From Prunella strophiata (Eukaryota; Chordata; Aves; Passeriformes; Prunellidae), in contig JAZBQD010000034.1 of assembly GCA_036583965.1 (NCBI GenBank), positions 1-64,000 on the forward strand: 64,000 bases of DNA, in the 5' to 3' direction. Below, piece after piece: positions 9,228 to 22,101 of this stretch. The notes beneath the pieces are model-generated. The model was not told where the DNA came from. It worked only from the letters and a program-made list of their open reading frames with translations, and ran no database searches. A program made the translations under genes and the position numbers. Numbering within the stretch: the first letter of the stretch is position 1; each line of letters opens with the position of its first letter.

Positions 9228-12044
9228 TGAAGGGGGAAGGGGATGCAGCTGAGCTATCTGGAAGCAGGCCCAAAGATTGCAAGGCTAAGGTAGGGCTGAA
9301 GTCGAGGTGCGTGTATACCAATGCACGAAGCCCGTGCAACAAACAAGGAGAACTGGAGGCCATGGTGCAACTGCAGAACTATGATGCAATTGCCATCACG
9401 GAAACATGGTGGGATGACTCACATAGCTGGAGTAGTGCACTGGATGGCTACAGGCTCTTCAGAAGAGACAGGAAAGGAAGAAGAGGTGGAGGGGTGGCCC
9501 TTTATATTAAATAGACTTTTGATGCTGTAGAAGTTGAAACTAAGGAAGATGGATTTGAATGTCTATGGGTAAGAATTAAGGGGAAGGCCAACAAGGCTGA
9601 CACCCTACCGGGAGTCTGCTATTGTCCACCCAACCAGGAAGAGGAGGTAGATGACTTATTCTATAAGCAGCTAGGTAATGTTTCAGGATCATCAGCCCTT
9701 GTTCTCGTGGGTGACTTCAACCTACCAGCCATCTTCTGGGAACTTAATACAGCAGTAAAGAGGCAGTCCAGGAAATTCTTAGAGTGTATGGAGGACAACT
9801 TTTTGTCGCAGCTGGTGGGTGAACCCACCAGGGGAGGGACTATGCTAGATCTGCTGTTTACAAATAGAGATGGGCTGGTGGGAGATGTGGTGGTTGGAGG
9901 TTGCTTGGGGCAGAGTGACCATGAAATAATAGAGTTCTCGATATTCAGTGAAGTCAGGAGGAGCACCAGTAAGACTCCTGCGTTGGACTTCCGGAGGGCA
10001 GACTTTGGCCTGTTTAGGAGATTCATTCAGAGAGTCCCTTGGGAAGCAGTCCTAAAAAACAAAGGAGTTCAGGAAGGGTGGACATGCTTCAAAACAGAGA
10101 TCTTAAGGGCACAGGAACAGACTCTCCCTGTGTGCCGAAAGACAAGCCAACAGGGTAAACGTCCAGCCTGGCTGGGTAAGGAGGTTTTGGAGGAACTTAG
10201 GAATAAAAAGAGGATGTATCAGCTTTGGAAGGAAGGTCTGGTCTCTAAGGAAGTAATCAAGAGGGCTGCTAAAACATGCAGGAAAAAAATTAGGGAGGCC
10301 AAAGCTCAGTTTGAACTTAGAATGGCGACTTCTGTAAAGGATAATAAAAAATGTTTTTACAAATACATTAATGCTAGAAGGAAGGGTAGGACAAGCCTTT
10401 GTTCTCTATTGGACAAGGAAGGGAACTTAGTGTCTGCAGATGAGGAGAAGGCAGAAGTGCTTCATGCCTACTTTGCCTTAGTTTTCAGCGGGAAGATGAC
10501 TTGCCTTCAAGACACCTGTCCACCTGGGCTGGTTGATGATGTCAGGGAGCAGAATGGTCCCCCCATTATCCAAGAAGAGGCAGTCAAAGAGCTACTGAAA
10601 TGCTTGGATGTCCATAAATCTATGGGACCAGATGGGATCCACCCCAGGGTATTGAGAGAGCTGGCAGATGAGCTTACAAAGCCACTCTCCATCATCTGCC
10701 AACAGTCCTGGCTCACTGGTGAGGTTCCGGATGACTGGAAGCTGGCCAATGTGACACCGATTCACAAAAAGGGTGCAAAGGAGGATCCTGGTAATTATAG
10801 ACCAGTCAGCCTGACCTCAGTGCCTGGAAAAATAATGGAACAGTTCATATGAAGTGCCATCACACAGAATTTACAGGACGGCCAGGGTATGAGACCCAGT
10901 CAGCATGGGTTTAGGAGGGGTAGGTCATGTCTAACCAACCTGATCACCTTTTATAACCAGGTAACCCGCCTAGTGGGTGCAGGTAAGGCTGTAGATGTTG
11001 TTTATTTGGATTTCAGCAAGGCCTTTGACACAGTCCCCCACAGTATACTCCTAGATAAGCTAACAGCCCATGGCTTGGACAGGAGCACTGTGTGTTGGGT
11101 TAGGAACTGGCTGCATGGCCGGGCCCAGAGAGTGGTGGTGAATGGTGCTGCATCCAGCTGGCGGCCAGTCACCAGTGGTGTCCCTCAGGGGTCAGTTCTG
11201 TTTAATATTTTTATTGATGACATGGATGAGGGTTTAGAGTCTTTCATTAGTAAATTTGCAGATGACACTAAGCTGGGAGCGTGTGTCGATCTGTTAGAGG
11301 GACGGAAGGCTTTGCAGAGGGACTTGGAACGGTTGGATGGTTGGGCACAATCTAAAGGGATGAAGTTTAATAAGTCCAAGTGCCGAGTCCTGCACTTTGG
11401 CCACAATAACCCCCTGCAATGTTATAGGCTGGGGACGGTGTGGCTGGACAGTGCTCAGGTGGAAAGGGACCTGGGGGTGCTGGTTGACAGTCGGCTGAAC
11501 ATGAGCCAGCAGTGTGCCCAGGTGGTCAAGAAGGCCAATGGCATCCTGGCCAGTATCAGGAATAGTGTGGCCAGCAGGAGCAGGGAGGTCTTTCTTCCCC
11601 TGTACTCGGCGCTGGTGAGACCTTGAGTACTGTGTCCAGTTCTGAGCCCCTCAGTTTAAGAGGGACATTGAGATGCTTGAGCGTGTCCAAAGGCGAGCAA
11701 CAAGGCTGGTGAGGGGCTTGGAACACAAGCCATATGAGGAATGACTGAGGGCTGTTTAGCCTGGAGAAAAGGAGACTCAAAAGTGACTTTATCACTCTCT
11801 TCAACTTCCTTAATGGTGGCTGTGGTGAGCTGGGGGTCAGTCTCTCTCCAGGCAACAACAAGATAGAAAAAGGGGACACAGTCTCAAGCTGCGCCAAGGG
11901 AAACACAGGCTAGAATTGAGGAGGAAGTTTTTCACAGAAAAAGTGGTCAAATACTGGAATAATCTGCCCAGGGAGGTGCTGGATTCACCATCCCTGGATG
12001 TGTTTAAAAAAAGACTGGATGTGGCACTTGGTGCCATGATCTAG
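9228..12044 (+). pseudogene. CR1 ORF2 (endonuclease-reverse transcriptase), disrupted
   Basis: It begins directly after the ORF1 stop. An APE-type endonuclease is seen as ITETWW (about 9395), GDFNLP (about 9710) and SDHE (about 9917). The reverse transcriptase follows, with [29 protein letters not shown] and the catalytic FADD at 11255-11266. The frame is cut by TAG at 9512-9514 and TGA at 10850-10852, both in the original frame. A deletion of about 5 nt near 11620 then shifts the frame and gives a stop at 11624. Further small indels follow before a terminal stop at 12042-12044. Apart from these breaks the reading is well preserved, which suggests a moderately old copy. Confidence 0.92.
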
Positions 12045-12125
12045 TTGAGGTGTTAGAACATGGGTTGGACTCGATGATCTTAAACGTCTCTTCCAACCTA
12101 AAAATTCTGTGTGTGATTCTGTGTG
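12045..12125 (+). other. CR1 3' UTR and terminal octamer repeats
   Basis: This short 3' UTR includes a stretch beginning TTGGACTCGATGATCT, a typical CR1 3'-end sequence, and ends with ATTCTGTG-type repeats at about 12104-12125. These terminal repeats are the recognition tail used by CR1 reverse transcriptase. Confidence 0.85.
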
Positions 12126-13735
12126 ATCAGTTCAAAGGTGGGAATTGGGGCTCCAATGGCATGCAGGGTCCTCATTGCTTTCACCTTTAGTTTTGGACAC
12201 ATCCAGCAAAAGTTGAAAATTTGGACTTCGGAAGCCCACTGGGCACCAGTGTGAGTGGCTGCAAAAGACAGCCATTTTCCATGAAAAAATGAAGTCATTT
12301 CCCCAGGCTCTGTGTATCAGTTCAAAGGTGGGAACTGGGGCTCCAATGGCATCCAGGGTCCTCATTGCTGTCACCTTTAGTATTGGAGGTATCCAGCAAA
12401 ACTTGCAAATTTGTCACCTAGAAGCCCATTGGGGGCCGATGTGAGTGGCTGCAGAAGACAGCCATTTGCCATAGGAAAATGAAGTCATATTCCCGAGTTC
12501 CAGGTATCAGTTCAAAGGTGGATATTGGGGCTGCAATGCCATGCAGGGTCCTCGTTGATTTCAACTTTAGCTTTGGGGAAATCCAGCAAAAGTCGCAAAT
12601 TTGGATGTTGGAAGCCCATTGGGGAGTACTGTGTGTAGCTGAAAATAGAGTAATATTCCATGGGTAATTAAAGTAATTTCCGAGGCTCTGTGTATCAGTT
12701 CAAGGTTGGGAATTGGGGCTTCAATGGCATGCAGGGTCCTCCTTGCTGTCGCCTTAGTTTTGGAGAAATCCATTAAGTGTTGCAAATTTGGACGTTGGAA
12801 GCCAACTGGGGACCAGTGTGAGTGGCTGGAAAAGGCAGCTATTTTCCATGAGAAAATGAAGTCATTTCCCCAGGCGCTGGGTATCTGTTCAAAGATAGGT
12901 TCTAAGGCTCCAATTGCATGCAGGGTCCTCGTTGCTGGCACCTTTAGTTTTGGAGATATCCAGCAAAAGTTGCAAATTTGGATGTTGGATGCCCATTGGT
13001 GATTAGTGTTCTTGGCTTCCAAAGGTGTCCATTTTCCTTGGGAATACAAAGGCATTTCCCCAGGCTCTGAGGATCAGTTCAAAGATGGGAATTAGGGCTC
13101 CAATGGCATGCAGGGTCCTCTTTACTGTCACCTTAGTTTTGGAGAAATCCACAAAAGTTGTAAATTTGGATGTTGGAAGCCCACTTCTGGCTGCTGTGGA
13201 TGGCTGAAAAAAGTGGTCATTTTCCATGGCAAAATGAAGTCATTTTCTCAGGCTCTGGGTATAAGTCAAAAGGTGAGAATTGGGGCTCCAATGGCATGCA
13301 GGGTCCTCATTGATGTCACCCTTAGTTTTGGGGAAATCCAGCAAAATTTCAAATTTGGGCGTCAGAAGCCCACTCTGGGCTGGTGTGTGTGGCTGCAAGA
13401 GGTGGCCATTTTCCATGGCAAAATGAAGCCAGTTCCCCAGGCTCTGGGTATCAGTACTGAGGTGGCGTTTGGTGCTCAAATAGCATGCAGAGTTCTAATT
13501 GTTGTCAATTTTATAGAAATCCAGCAAAGTTTTCAAATTTTGAGGTTTGAACCTTACCGTGTGCCTGTGTGAGTGTCTGCAAATGGAGGCCATTTAGCTT
13601 GGGAGAAAATAAGTCATTTCCTTAGGCTCTTGGTAGCAGCTCAGAGGTGGCATTTGGGGGTGTAAGGGAATTCTTGGTCTTTAGTTCTGTAGTCTTTAGT
13701 TTTGGAGAAAGCCAGCTATTTTGCAAATTTTTAGA
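12126..13735 (+). repeat. Diverged tandem array, nine units of about 189 bp
   Basis: The repeated phrase ATCAGTTCAAAGGTGGG and its variants begin units at 12126, 12316, 12506, 12694, 12883, 13073, 13261, 13450 and 13635, giving spacings of 190, 190, 188, 189, 190, 188, 189 and 185. Each unit has CCAATGGCATGCAGGGTCCTC, TTTAGTTTTGGAGA, ATCCAGCAAAAGTTGCAAAT, GAAGCCCA and CCATTTTCCATG in that order, and the last unit is partial. Units differ by many substitutions and small indels, so the array is old and not being homogenised. It has no similarity to the A-rich satellite on the other side of the CR1. I do not recognise the family; a relation to the roughly 190-bp satellites known in birds is possible but untested. 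Confidence 0.92.
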
Positions 13736-16700
13736 AACAACAACATCCTTCCTTTTTTCAAGGTATCCTTTGTACAGTACCTAACACTTCCTGAGCTCTT
13801 TTCACATCATGTGAAACTTAAGTTCTTACTAGATCCTGTGGCTGTTTCTTTAGTCTATCTTCAAGTTAATTCCACAGTTTCAGGAGAGGTAGGTATTTTA
13901 TCAGCCTTCATCTGCTGCTACACAGTCTGTCCTTTTATTACCTCTTTGATGAATCTCTACAGCTTTAATTGATTTTAAAAACAGAAGTGACACAAATAGA
14001 AAAAACCAACAACGTATCACCCATTGCTTTTTTTTGTAAAGCATATTATTACTAACCTTAAGCAGACAGCAGTAATGCTCATGGAAGCAGTTCACACGGC
14101 AAATTCTGAGCTGGAGCCCACTTCTGCAACATGAACTGTTTACCAAAGGGCAAGATGGGGTTTCTGTTACTCAACCACAAGGAGCTTGACTAAGTGAGGG
14201 AGCCAATTTCTGTAGTGTGTGTTATGCAGGAAGTTAGGAGGAATTTTTCTTTGTTGCTGAGTGTGGCTCTCACATAAGGGTGTACAAACAGTAGAGCCTG
14301 AAAGAGCAATTATTTCATCTCCTTTTAACAAATAAAATGGTTATACTGCTTACAAATCTTATATGCTTCAGTCAGTGAGGGTGGGGAAAACTTTTAAATT
14401 CATGGATTCTATAGCCAGAAGTAATAGAAAATGATGGTTGAATTCAGTCAGCCTTTCCCTGTTATCAGGCTGCTTGTTCTTTGTCTTGTCGGTCTGCTGT
14501 AATTACCATTACACAGGGGTAAAAGAGTACAGCTTATGAGGAAGAGCCTGTAGTGAAAAAAAGAGGGGGAGAGGGCATTTTAAAGCATGTCTAAAATTAG
14601 CAAGATGTAATAGTGTCTCCTTTTGTTTTTTGAGAACAGTAATGTGGTAAATTGAAATTTGACTAGAACTCCTTGAAAGAATTTCTTATCTTTCAGAACC
14701 AGATTTGCCCGATAACTGCCTTTGTAGTCTTGTTGTAGCAAGCACCACCTACATGGTACAGCCAGGGAGAAGTCCACAACACTGGAACATCGATGGCATG
14801 CTTACAGAAGAACAGCATATATTATTAATAAACACATTCTCAAAGACTGAGATTGACTAAATGGGAGAATAATGCAGAAGAAAATGTTGATTTCTTTTTA
14901 ATTACATCAGTAAGTTGCAGTGCTTACTTATAAAATACCAGCTCAAGAAGGATGTGCTTTGTGTATATTGAGAAGTAACCTTGGACCATCACTTCTTCTT
15001 AGCCAGTTATTAACTTGGTGGAACATTACAGCTTAGATTACATTTACTAGCCTCAGAAAGCCCTGCAAATAAGAGAAATGCAGGGCTGGAAAAGATCATA
15101 TTGTTTATGAGTTGAAGCAGCGTTCTGCAAACGTTTTTAGACTTGGAGCTGAGACTTGACTGCTGTAGCTGCCTGAGGTATAAATTTCTGTTCTTGCTCG
15201 GTGTGCCACTGAGTATACTTACCCTCTTTCCTTCCAATCAGTTGTTTCTTTTATGTATTTATACCCTGGTCTGGCCCCATAGCAAAACTAATCTTGATAC
15301 AGTCCCGTTTGGGCTATCAGCAAATATGTACCTCTATCATGGTCTGTGAAGATTGGAGGATGGTCAAAATGCATCTGTTATAACGTACTAGATGTATGTA
15401 ATTTTGCTTGCTTCCTAGGAATGCCTGGGGTCTGGTAAAGACCTGGAGATGTAAAACTGTACATGAAGTTCTCCCATGTTTCTTCCAATTCTCATTAAGT
15501 AATGTAGAATTTAAATAAAATAATGAAAAAATCTCACATGCAGTGGAAAGTGCACATATTTCTGCACGCCAGCTAGTCTGACTAAATTCTCTCTGGCTGA
15601 TATAATTCAGAATAGTATTGGCAAGCTTGTGCAATGTAAAGTTTGTACTTCATTTCAGATGGATTTAACTTGGCTAGTTTTGAGACAGAACAAAACAGCA
15701 ATAAAAATTACACACAATGAAAAGCAATACTCAGTGACAGCTTTCCCCAAGCATACTGCTTTGATTCACAAGGTCATTAAGCCAAAAATCTGCCTTATTA
15801 TTATTCCTGCCCCACAATGTACTTGTCTGTGGACAAGTGTGCAAAGTTCACAATATGCTCAATTCATTCAGGTGATGAGTACTGGCTGAGGTACAAAGGA
15901 ACATTCACTTAAAGGCCATGTTAGGGCCTTGAAAAAGTCCAGCATGACAGGGTGTTGTCTGCTTTTATACAGAAGTAGGTATATTTGTGGTACTGTTAAG
16001 GAGTATGGTGCTTAATGATTTAGAGTAATGTTGCTGTGCATCCTCAGAGAAAGTATTCCACTCCCTCCTCTAAGTGTGTGTTAGCTGCAGTTGCCAAAGA
16101 ACTACTTAGTAGATCACAGAGGAACTCAGGGAAGTAAGCAGCTACCATCTACTTTCAAAATCTCACCAGGCACCTCTGTTTGCTGAAGTGACTGAAATTT
16201 CACTTGCAAAATAAAGTTGTACAAAAGCGGGGAAATACTGTTCTCTGTTTGTGATTCTGTTAACATACCACATTGCTGGGCTGTTTGGAAAGGGATGCTG
16301 TTTCTCAACCATCTGTAATTTACAAATGCTTTTCCTTAAATTCTCTGTAGATATAGTAGATAGAGTAGTAGACTGTTTCTGTCACTTGTTGCAGCAAGAA
16401 ACTGAGTACATCAATTTTCTAGCATCAGTGCTCTTCAACTGGCAGATAGAGAAAATACCATCTTCTTTGGCACTTACCTTGTTATTGCTTCCAAAGTATT
16501 CTGAGACTTAGTGATCAGAGGTCATAGGATCAAAAATAAATTTACTTATTTTTTTAAATTAATCTGAGCTTCCAAATGCCAAGTAGTTGTAAACATTTGT
16601 GGATTTTCCCAAATTAATAGATTCCACCCAAGGGTAAATTACAAACTATTTTGATTACACTGTAGCTGTACACATATGATTAATCCCTGATTACAGGATA

Positions 16701-19494
16701 TTATGTCTACTCAGTGTTTTGCTGAATGATGAATTTTAAACAATAACAGAAGTATCATTCATCTTTTTATTAGTGGAATTTTCAATAGTCAGAGCAACTT
16801 ACAAACATTTCTCACAGGTGTCTACAAATTTAGAAATTATATAACCAAATTACTGTAGCCTGTATTGAATTTTATTGCTCTGTATCATAATAGCCTCAGG
16901 GCTCTTCCTCCCAGGGCAACTAAGACACACTTCTTCAAATGTTTGTCTAAAAGCCATTTACAGTTTTTTATTCATAAGAGGTTTTCTGTTTAGTCATTAT
17001 CAGAATCAGTCCATTCAGAGCCATGTTTGGGTCTGTGTGCAAACTTACATTTGTCATAAATGTCATAAATATTGGAAAGGTAGGTATAAAACTATTTACA
17101 AAATCATACAGATGTTGATACACACTGCAGTTCAGTTTTCAAATCAAGAAAATATTTAATGCATTAAACAAGAATTATTGATTCAAAATTGTAGATGAGC
17201 TTCAATCACTATAATTGTGATTTAATTGGAAAAGGGCTTTACCAAAGCCCCTTTTTACTCTGTCCCAAAGCTTCAGCAACCATTGTGTGTGTAAAACAAA
17301 CAAAAAAGACTGATGAAGGAAAAAGGAGTTCAGTGAGGAAGCCTGAGCTGTGCTTCCCTATCCTGCTTGACTTTGTTTATGTAAGTCTTTGTGCAGTCTC
17401 TGCGCTGTCATCAGAATTTAAGTTTCCAAACTAGAACAAGTTGTTATAGTTCATTATGATGTATAAGTATATAATATCTTTCCTGCTCTCTGAGAATTTC
17501 AATGTCTGCTGCATAAATCAACTTGCCTACACTTCAAGAATCAACAGGGTGTAAAAAGTAGTATAGGATTACTGACTTAAGAACACTGGCTGCTAGCTGG
17601 AGGTCCTTTGCTTCGTACTGCTTGCACCAAGCTAAAGACAACTTGTCACAAAACTGTTGGGTGCCAAATCATTAAACCTTATTATACTGAGGCAAATAGA
17701 TTTTTGGGATGACGAAAATAAGTATGAGGTAGGTATATGTTATTAGAGCCATTTCATAAAAAGATTTAAAAAATGAAGAGAGTATTTTCAATAAATTCTG
17801 TCTGAGGTAATTACTGCAACATAAAGAAATAAAGTAATTTGTCTCAATGTATATACCAAGTTCAGACTAATGAATGCATCAGTGAATTAACTGAAGGTTG
17901 AATGAAACCTAGTATGAAAGGAATTGGGGGGGATGAAAGAAATATAGTTCTCATTTTCCCTGAAATTGAAATGCTGAGGAAATTTAATTTTTTAAACTTC
18001 ATGACTTAGTGTCTCTAGAAGGAGCTATGCTATCCTTACTGCCATAGAAGTGCTTCAAATTGATGTTCTCATCAGTGTTTTGTGATTTTTTTCTGACCTA
18101 TCCTGCCAAGCCACTGGAGAACAGCTTACGTATTAGCCATTGCATTCCTCCTTCATTCAAGGAGAGCTCAAGTTCATGCATGCTCTCACACTATTCTAAA
18201 AATGGATATGTACATGATTCCATGTGACTGAGTCTAGGAGGCATAAGAGCAGCCATTGGTTCAATGAAAATGCTTACCCTTTGACAAGTTCTAGCCACCA
18301 AAGGAAAGCATGGTTTAATATTTTTTTATTTTTCTTCCTACTTGAGTCCTCTGTAATGACTTCTGCGAAGGCTAATTTCTCCATGGAGCTTACTACTCTG
18401 ACTTATGAGAAGTATCTTGCTTTTGGACTAGACCAGTTTTTCTGGATTGTGGATCTCTTTCCAGGGAAGCTGCCCTCAGCTCCCACTAACCTTTGTTCAA
18501 GGACAAAATCATTACCAACCTTTCCCCACTTCCACTTTACAAGCTGACTACAGTCTCTGTGTTCAGTATGTGCCATCTACACTCTGAGCAGCTTTGCATC
18601 TGCCAAGTAGTATCTCTGTCCTCAGTTATGGTTAGGCAAAATGTGATTGACAGAACAAAGGAAGAGTATGTCTAACCCCTCTCTGAAGAACAACTATCCT
18701 GCTAATACAGAGCTAAGAAGGTAGTTAAGCATGGCCTCATTAAAATGTTGACATCACCTCACTGCTGTGAACACAGCAGTAAGCATTCATTTTATATTAC
18801 ATTTCCATGAATTCACTTCCCTGTGAAATATTTCTTTAGAGCCTGTGTGTTTCTGCTTCTTCTGCTGCTTTTAATATCACTGACATATGTGTGATAAAAA
18901 CAGACATAATGAAAATTATGACATGTCACTAGAGTGCTTCCATGACTCATAGACAAGAAACGGCCAAACATTAAGCAATGGCTAGATTTATTGTGGTTTG
19001 TTTTTTTTTACATAAGCTCCACATAATTTTCAGGAATGTGCTGTAGCAGCCTTTGGCTTTAGACATTGCATATATTCAAATCTATTCAAGAATTTGAAAA
19101 ATATTTAGCCTCATTCTAGTCTGAATTATGACATTACCAGTATATTTAAGCAAGAATGACAAACTACCTCAAGGGAAGTCCAGAGCTGTAACATCATGAA
19201 TGTTGGAATTTCAGCCACTCTGCAGGAAACTTGTACAGCAAGTACCATGCTTGGTGTGGTAAGAAGGATCTAGGTGCTGGCCTCAGCCTCCTGTGCTGGG
19301 AAAAGCTGTCTGCACAAACTCCAGGAACGACAATATAGTTTGGCAGAGATGAGCCATGTGCTTGGAATGACCTTCAAGGTGTCAAGGGCTGCTCCTGGAA
19401 AAAAGGCAAAAAGGCAGAATTGTAACTCAGTTTATGTCCACTCAGCTTATTGATGCCTGTACTTCAGGCAAAAAGTTTTGTACCTGTCATGGTT
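13736..19494. other. Single-copy noncoding DNA
   Basis: AT-rich sequence with no recognisable exon, repeat family or RNA gene. Open frames are short and not protein-like. Confidence 0.6.
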
Positions 19495-20045
19495 TAACCC
19501 CAGACAACAGTCAAGCACTATGTAGCCACTCACTCACTCCCCCACAAGCAAGGTCAGGGAGAGAATCAAATTGGAAAGGTAAAAGTCAGAAAACTCATGG
19601 GTTGAGATAATGACAATTTATTAGAGAAAGCAAAAGCAAAGCAAAACAAGGAATCAATTCTGTTTCCCATGAGCAGGTGTTCAGCCATCTCTAGGAGAGC
19701 AAATGCCATCACTCCAAATATCTGCCTGGTTCCCCTTTCTTGCTTCTTCCTTCTTCCTTCTTCTCCACTTTATACTAAATATGATGCCATATCACCTAGA
19801 ATATCCCTTTGGTCAGTTGGAGTCACTTGTCCTGGATATCTCTCCTCCCAAGCTTCCAATGCACCCCCAGCTTCCTTGCCAGTGAGGCAGTACGAAAAGA
19901 AGAAAAGGCCTTGGCTTTGTGTAAGCCCTGCTCAGCAATAACAAAAGTATCTTTATTACCATTGCTGTGTTCATCAAAATCCAAAACACAGCCTCATACA
20001 GTCCCTGTGCAGAAAACTAACTTTTCTCCTATCAAACTCAGCACA
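19495..20045 (-). mobile_element. Endogenous retrovirus solo LTR, reverse orientation, 551 bp
   Basis: On the + strand it starts TGTCATGGTTTAACCCC, the reverse complement of a common bird LTR end, and finishes at CAGCACA. On the minus strand an AATAAA lies in the stretch equivalent to CTAATAAATTGTCATTATC, followed by CAACCCATGAG, as in the LTR at 22442-23063. No internal viral sequence adjoins it, so it is a solo LTR. The flanks GTACC and TAATC do not form a target duplication. Confidence 0.8.
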
Positions 20046-21588
20046 TAATCCAAACCTTGATTTTCTTAGTTTCTCACTGCACTTTTAAAAACCCAATCTA
20101 TCATGCATGCTTTTTCATCAGTACTATTTCTTTCCCTAGATGTCTGTGTAAATAAACAATTAGTCATGCTTGACAGATAGGAAGTTAATTAAAAGGATGA
20201 GCCAATCCAAATGAAGTGTTTGTGGAAAATACTGATGTGTCACTATCTATTCCTCTCCAGTGAGGAATGCTGCCTGAGTCAAGGTAACTTCTGCACCATA
20301 AAAAACCAAGCACTGTAGTGGTGAAGAAATCTTCAAGCAATGTTCCTGAGGCTCTGTCTGATAATACTAACTAGAACTGCCTGGCAGCAATGGCAGAAAG
20401 CAGGGGAGAAGATATCACAGCCAGGCTGCTGCTGCTGAAGTGCTAGACTGGTACAAAAGAAAAGCTGGTGATGCTTTTTCCTTGGTAATTACAGGCAACT
20501 AAGTTTATCTGATTGTATGTCCATTTACCATATTTGCAAAACAGGTATTAGAACAAACTTCCTTGGGCCTCCAATGCAGTTGGACTTCTATATATGGAAA
20601 ATGCTCAATATTAATAGTGCTGACATTGCAAATAATAATGGCATGCGATATGGCTTGCTGAGACCTCTACCCACACAGACTACCTGCATTCAGGTAAGGT
20701 GACAACTCTTCATTTTACGTAGATCAATTTTTCAAAACTATTCCTTTAAGTTACACTTTTTCTAGCAATCAGTTAAATGATGATTCTTGATGTGTTAGGT
20801 TATCTCAAATCTAGAGGTGATTAGGACACAGCTAGCAGGAACAATTGCCTGTAATTGCTAGATTTGATTCCAAACAGATAATTGAAATTTCATTTATGTT
20901 CTATTCTAAGACAGCTGTGCCAACTGGGAGTGCAATGAAGGTGATAGAGTATGTCTGTGACAACATTTCTGGAACTAAGAGAACACCTGGTACCTCTAAA
21001 GTTCTGTGTGGGAGGAGTCTCAGTGCATATCATCCAGGAAGAAGAGCTGGGTGCACAGGCTGAGCAGGTATCTCTGGCATGCTCCAGTTATGTGTCTAAC
21101 TTTGACAATCAGGGCAGGAGGGACTACCAGGCTCAGGATGAATATATGAAGACTGAAAACAACTCCCAGTGCAGGAGGAAAGATTCTGCTCTTTCTTACT
21201 GGCTTAACAATGCATCATATCAACATGGAAAAACTTTTAAGAAAAAAGTTTATGAGAAGGAGTTTGAGAGAAGTTTCTGCAATGATGCACTTCCTCAAAT
21301 CACAGGGAAAAGGAATGACTTGGGTTATCCTAATAAGCCAAGATTATTTCTGCTTCTATGAGAAGTCTTTTTTAGTCAGACATGAGAATGGACAAGACTG
21401 AATACCCAACTAGTGGACAACTGCCTCCCAATAGATCAAGTAACTGAAACTTATAATATAGAAATTATAAATACTAGAGTCCCCAGGATCTATAATGGAT
21501 CCTGGCCATCATCTCCTTCACTTTTTTGGCTTCCACAGCATGACGACAATATCTGAGGGGAGAACTGGGTAATGTGAATTCTATTGAT
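20046..21588. other. Single-copy noncoding DNA
   Basis: No gene, RNA or recognisable repeat seen. The 136-codon frame at 20951-21361 has no domain or splice context. Confidence 0.55.
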
Positions 21589-22101
21589 GTCTCAGGTTTT
21601 AGCTTTTATATTTTTCAGATTCTGTGCTGCTTTAGTGTGTGGGTCTGGGCTTCATATTAGGGATACTAAGCTCTCTTCACAGTGTAGGTAGACAAAACAA
21701 TTCTTTCTCTAGCTGGGGACCCAAGAACAGCCAGATCTCAGGCCCAAGAGCATAAACAACGGTGGACTGAAGAGAGAAAAACAAGAAGGATGAGACTTCA
21801 TGGGCTAAAGATGTAATTGGACAATTAGTTCCAATATGCTAATGGACCAAAACTTATAAAATGTTAGACCCCATGACTGGTGGCCTATTATTGTGACCAT
21901 TTTGGGTTCACCTGGGGTGTAACCCTGGCTGGGGTCTTGTGCTGCCCAAGGTGCATCCATTGAGGCCTCCTAATAAATACCTACTTTATTCTTTAGCTCT
22001 GTCTAGTCTCTGTTCTAGATCAGCCTTCACAAGGCATCAGTTTCTGGTGACTGCAATAGGACGGGGAAACTGATGCCTTGTGAACTCTCAGATGAGGGAC
22101 A
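21589..22101 (+). mobile_element. Endogenous retrovirus LTR, forward, about 510 bp
   Basis: It starts TGTCTCAGGTTTTAGC and carries GGACAATTAG, a TATA-like ACTTATAAAATG near 21852, and the polyadenylation signal AATAAA at 21973. A U5-like stretch (TTTAGCTCTGTCTAGTCTC) follows. The 3' limit is approximate. The right end carries a 19-bp inverted repeat listed separately. No gag or pol sequence is seen beyond it. Confidence 0.7.
22026..22085. repeat. Perfect 18-19 bp inverted repeat in LTR 3' part
   Basis: The arm TTCACAAGGCATCAGTTTC (22026-22044) is exactly complementary to GAAACTGATGCCTTGTGAA (22066-22084). The loop is about 21 nt and begins TGGTGAC. Confidence 0.9.

Larger units (their letters stand above)
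7781..12125 (+). mobile_element. CR1-type non-LTR retrotransposon (LINE), nearly full length, inactive
   Basis: About 4.3 kb with the standard CR1 order: a 5' region with a tandem repeat, ORF1 (zinc-finger/coiled-coil/esterase-like), ORF2 (endonuclease plus reverse transcriptase), a short 3' UTR, and a 3' end of two ATTCTGTG-like repeats instead of poly(A). Most bird CR1 copies are short 3' fragments, so this length is unusual. ORF1 is open, while ORF2 has two in-frame stops and at least one frameshift, so the element cannot move by itself. The left junction is with the A-rich satellite and the right junction is with the 189-bp array. No target duplication is visible, which is usual for CR1. 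Confidence 0.95.

Noticed and set aside
12567..13572. Frames of 162 (minus) and 154 (plus) codons in the 189-bp array
   Set aside because: The unit length is a multiple of three, so one stop-poor unit gives long frames on both strands. Frames shift where spacing is 188 or 190, so no coding array.
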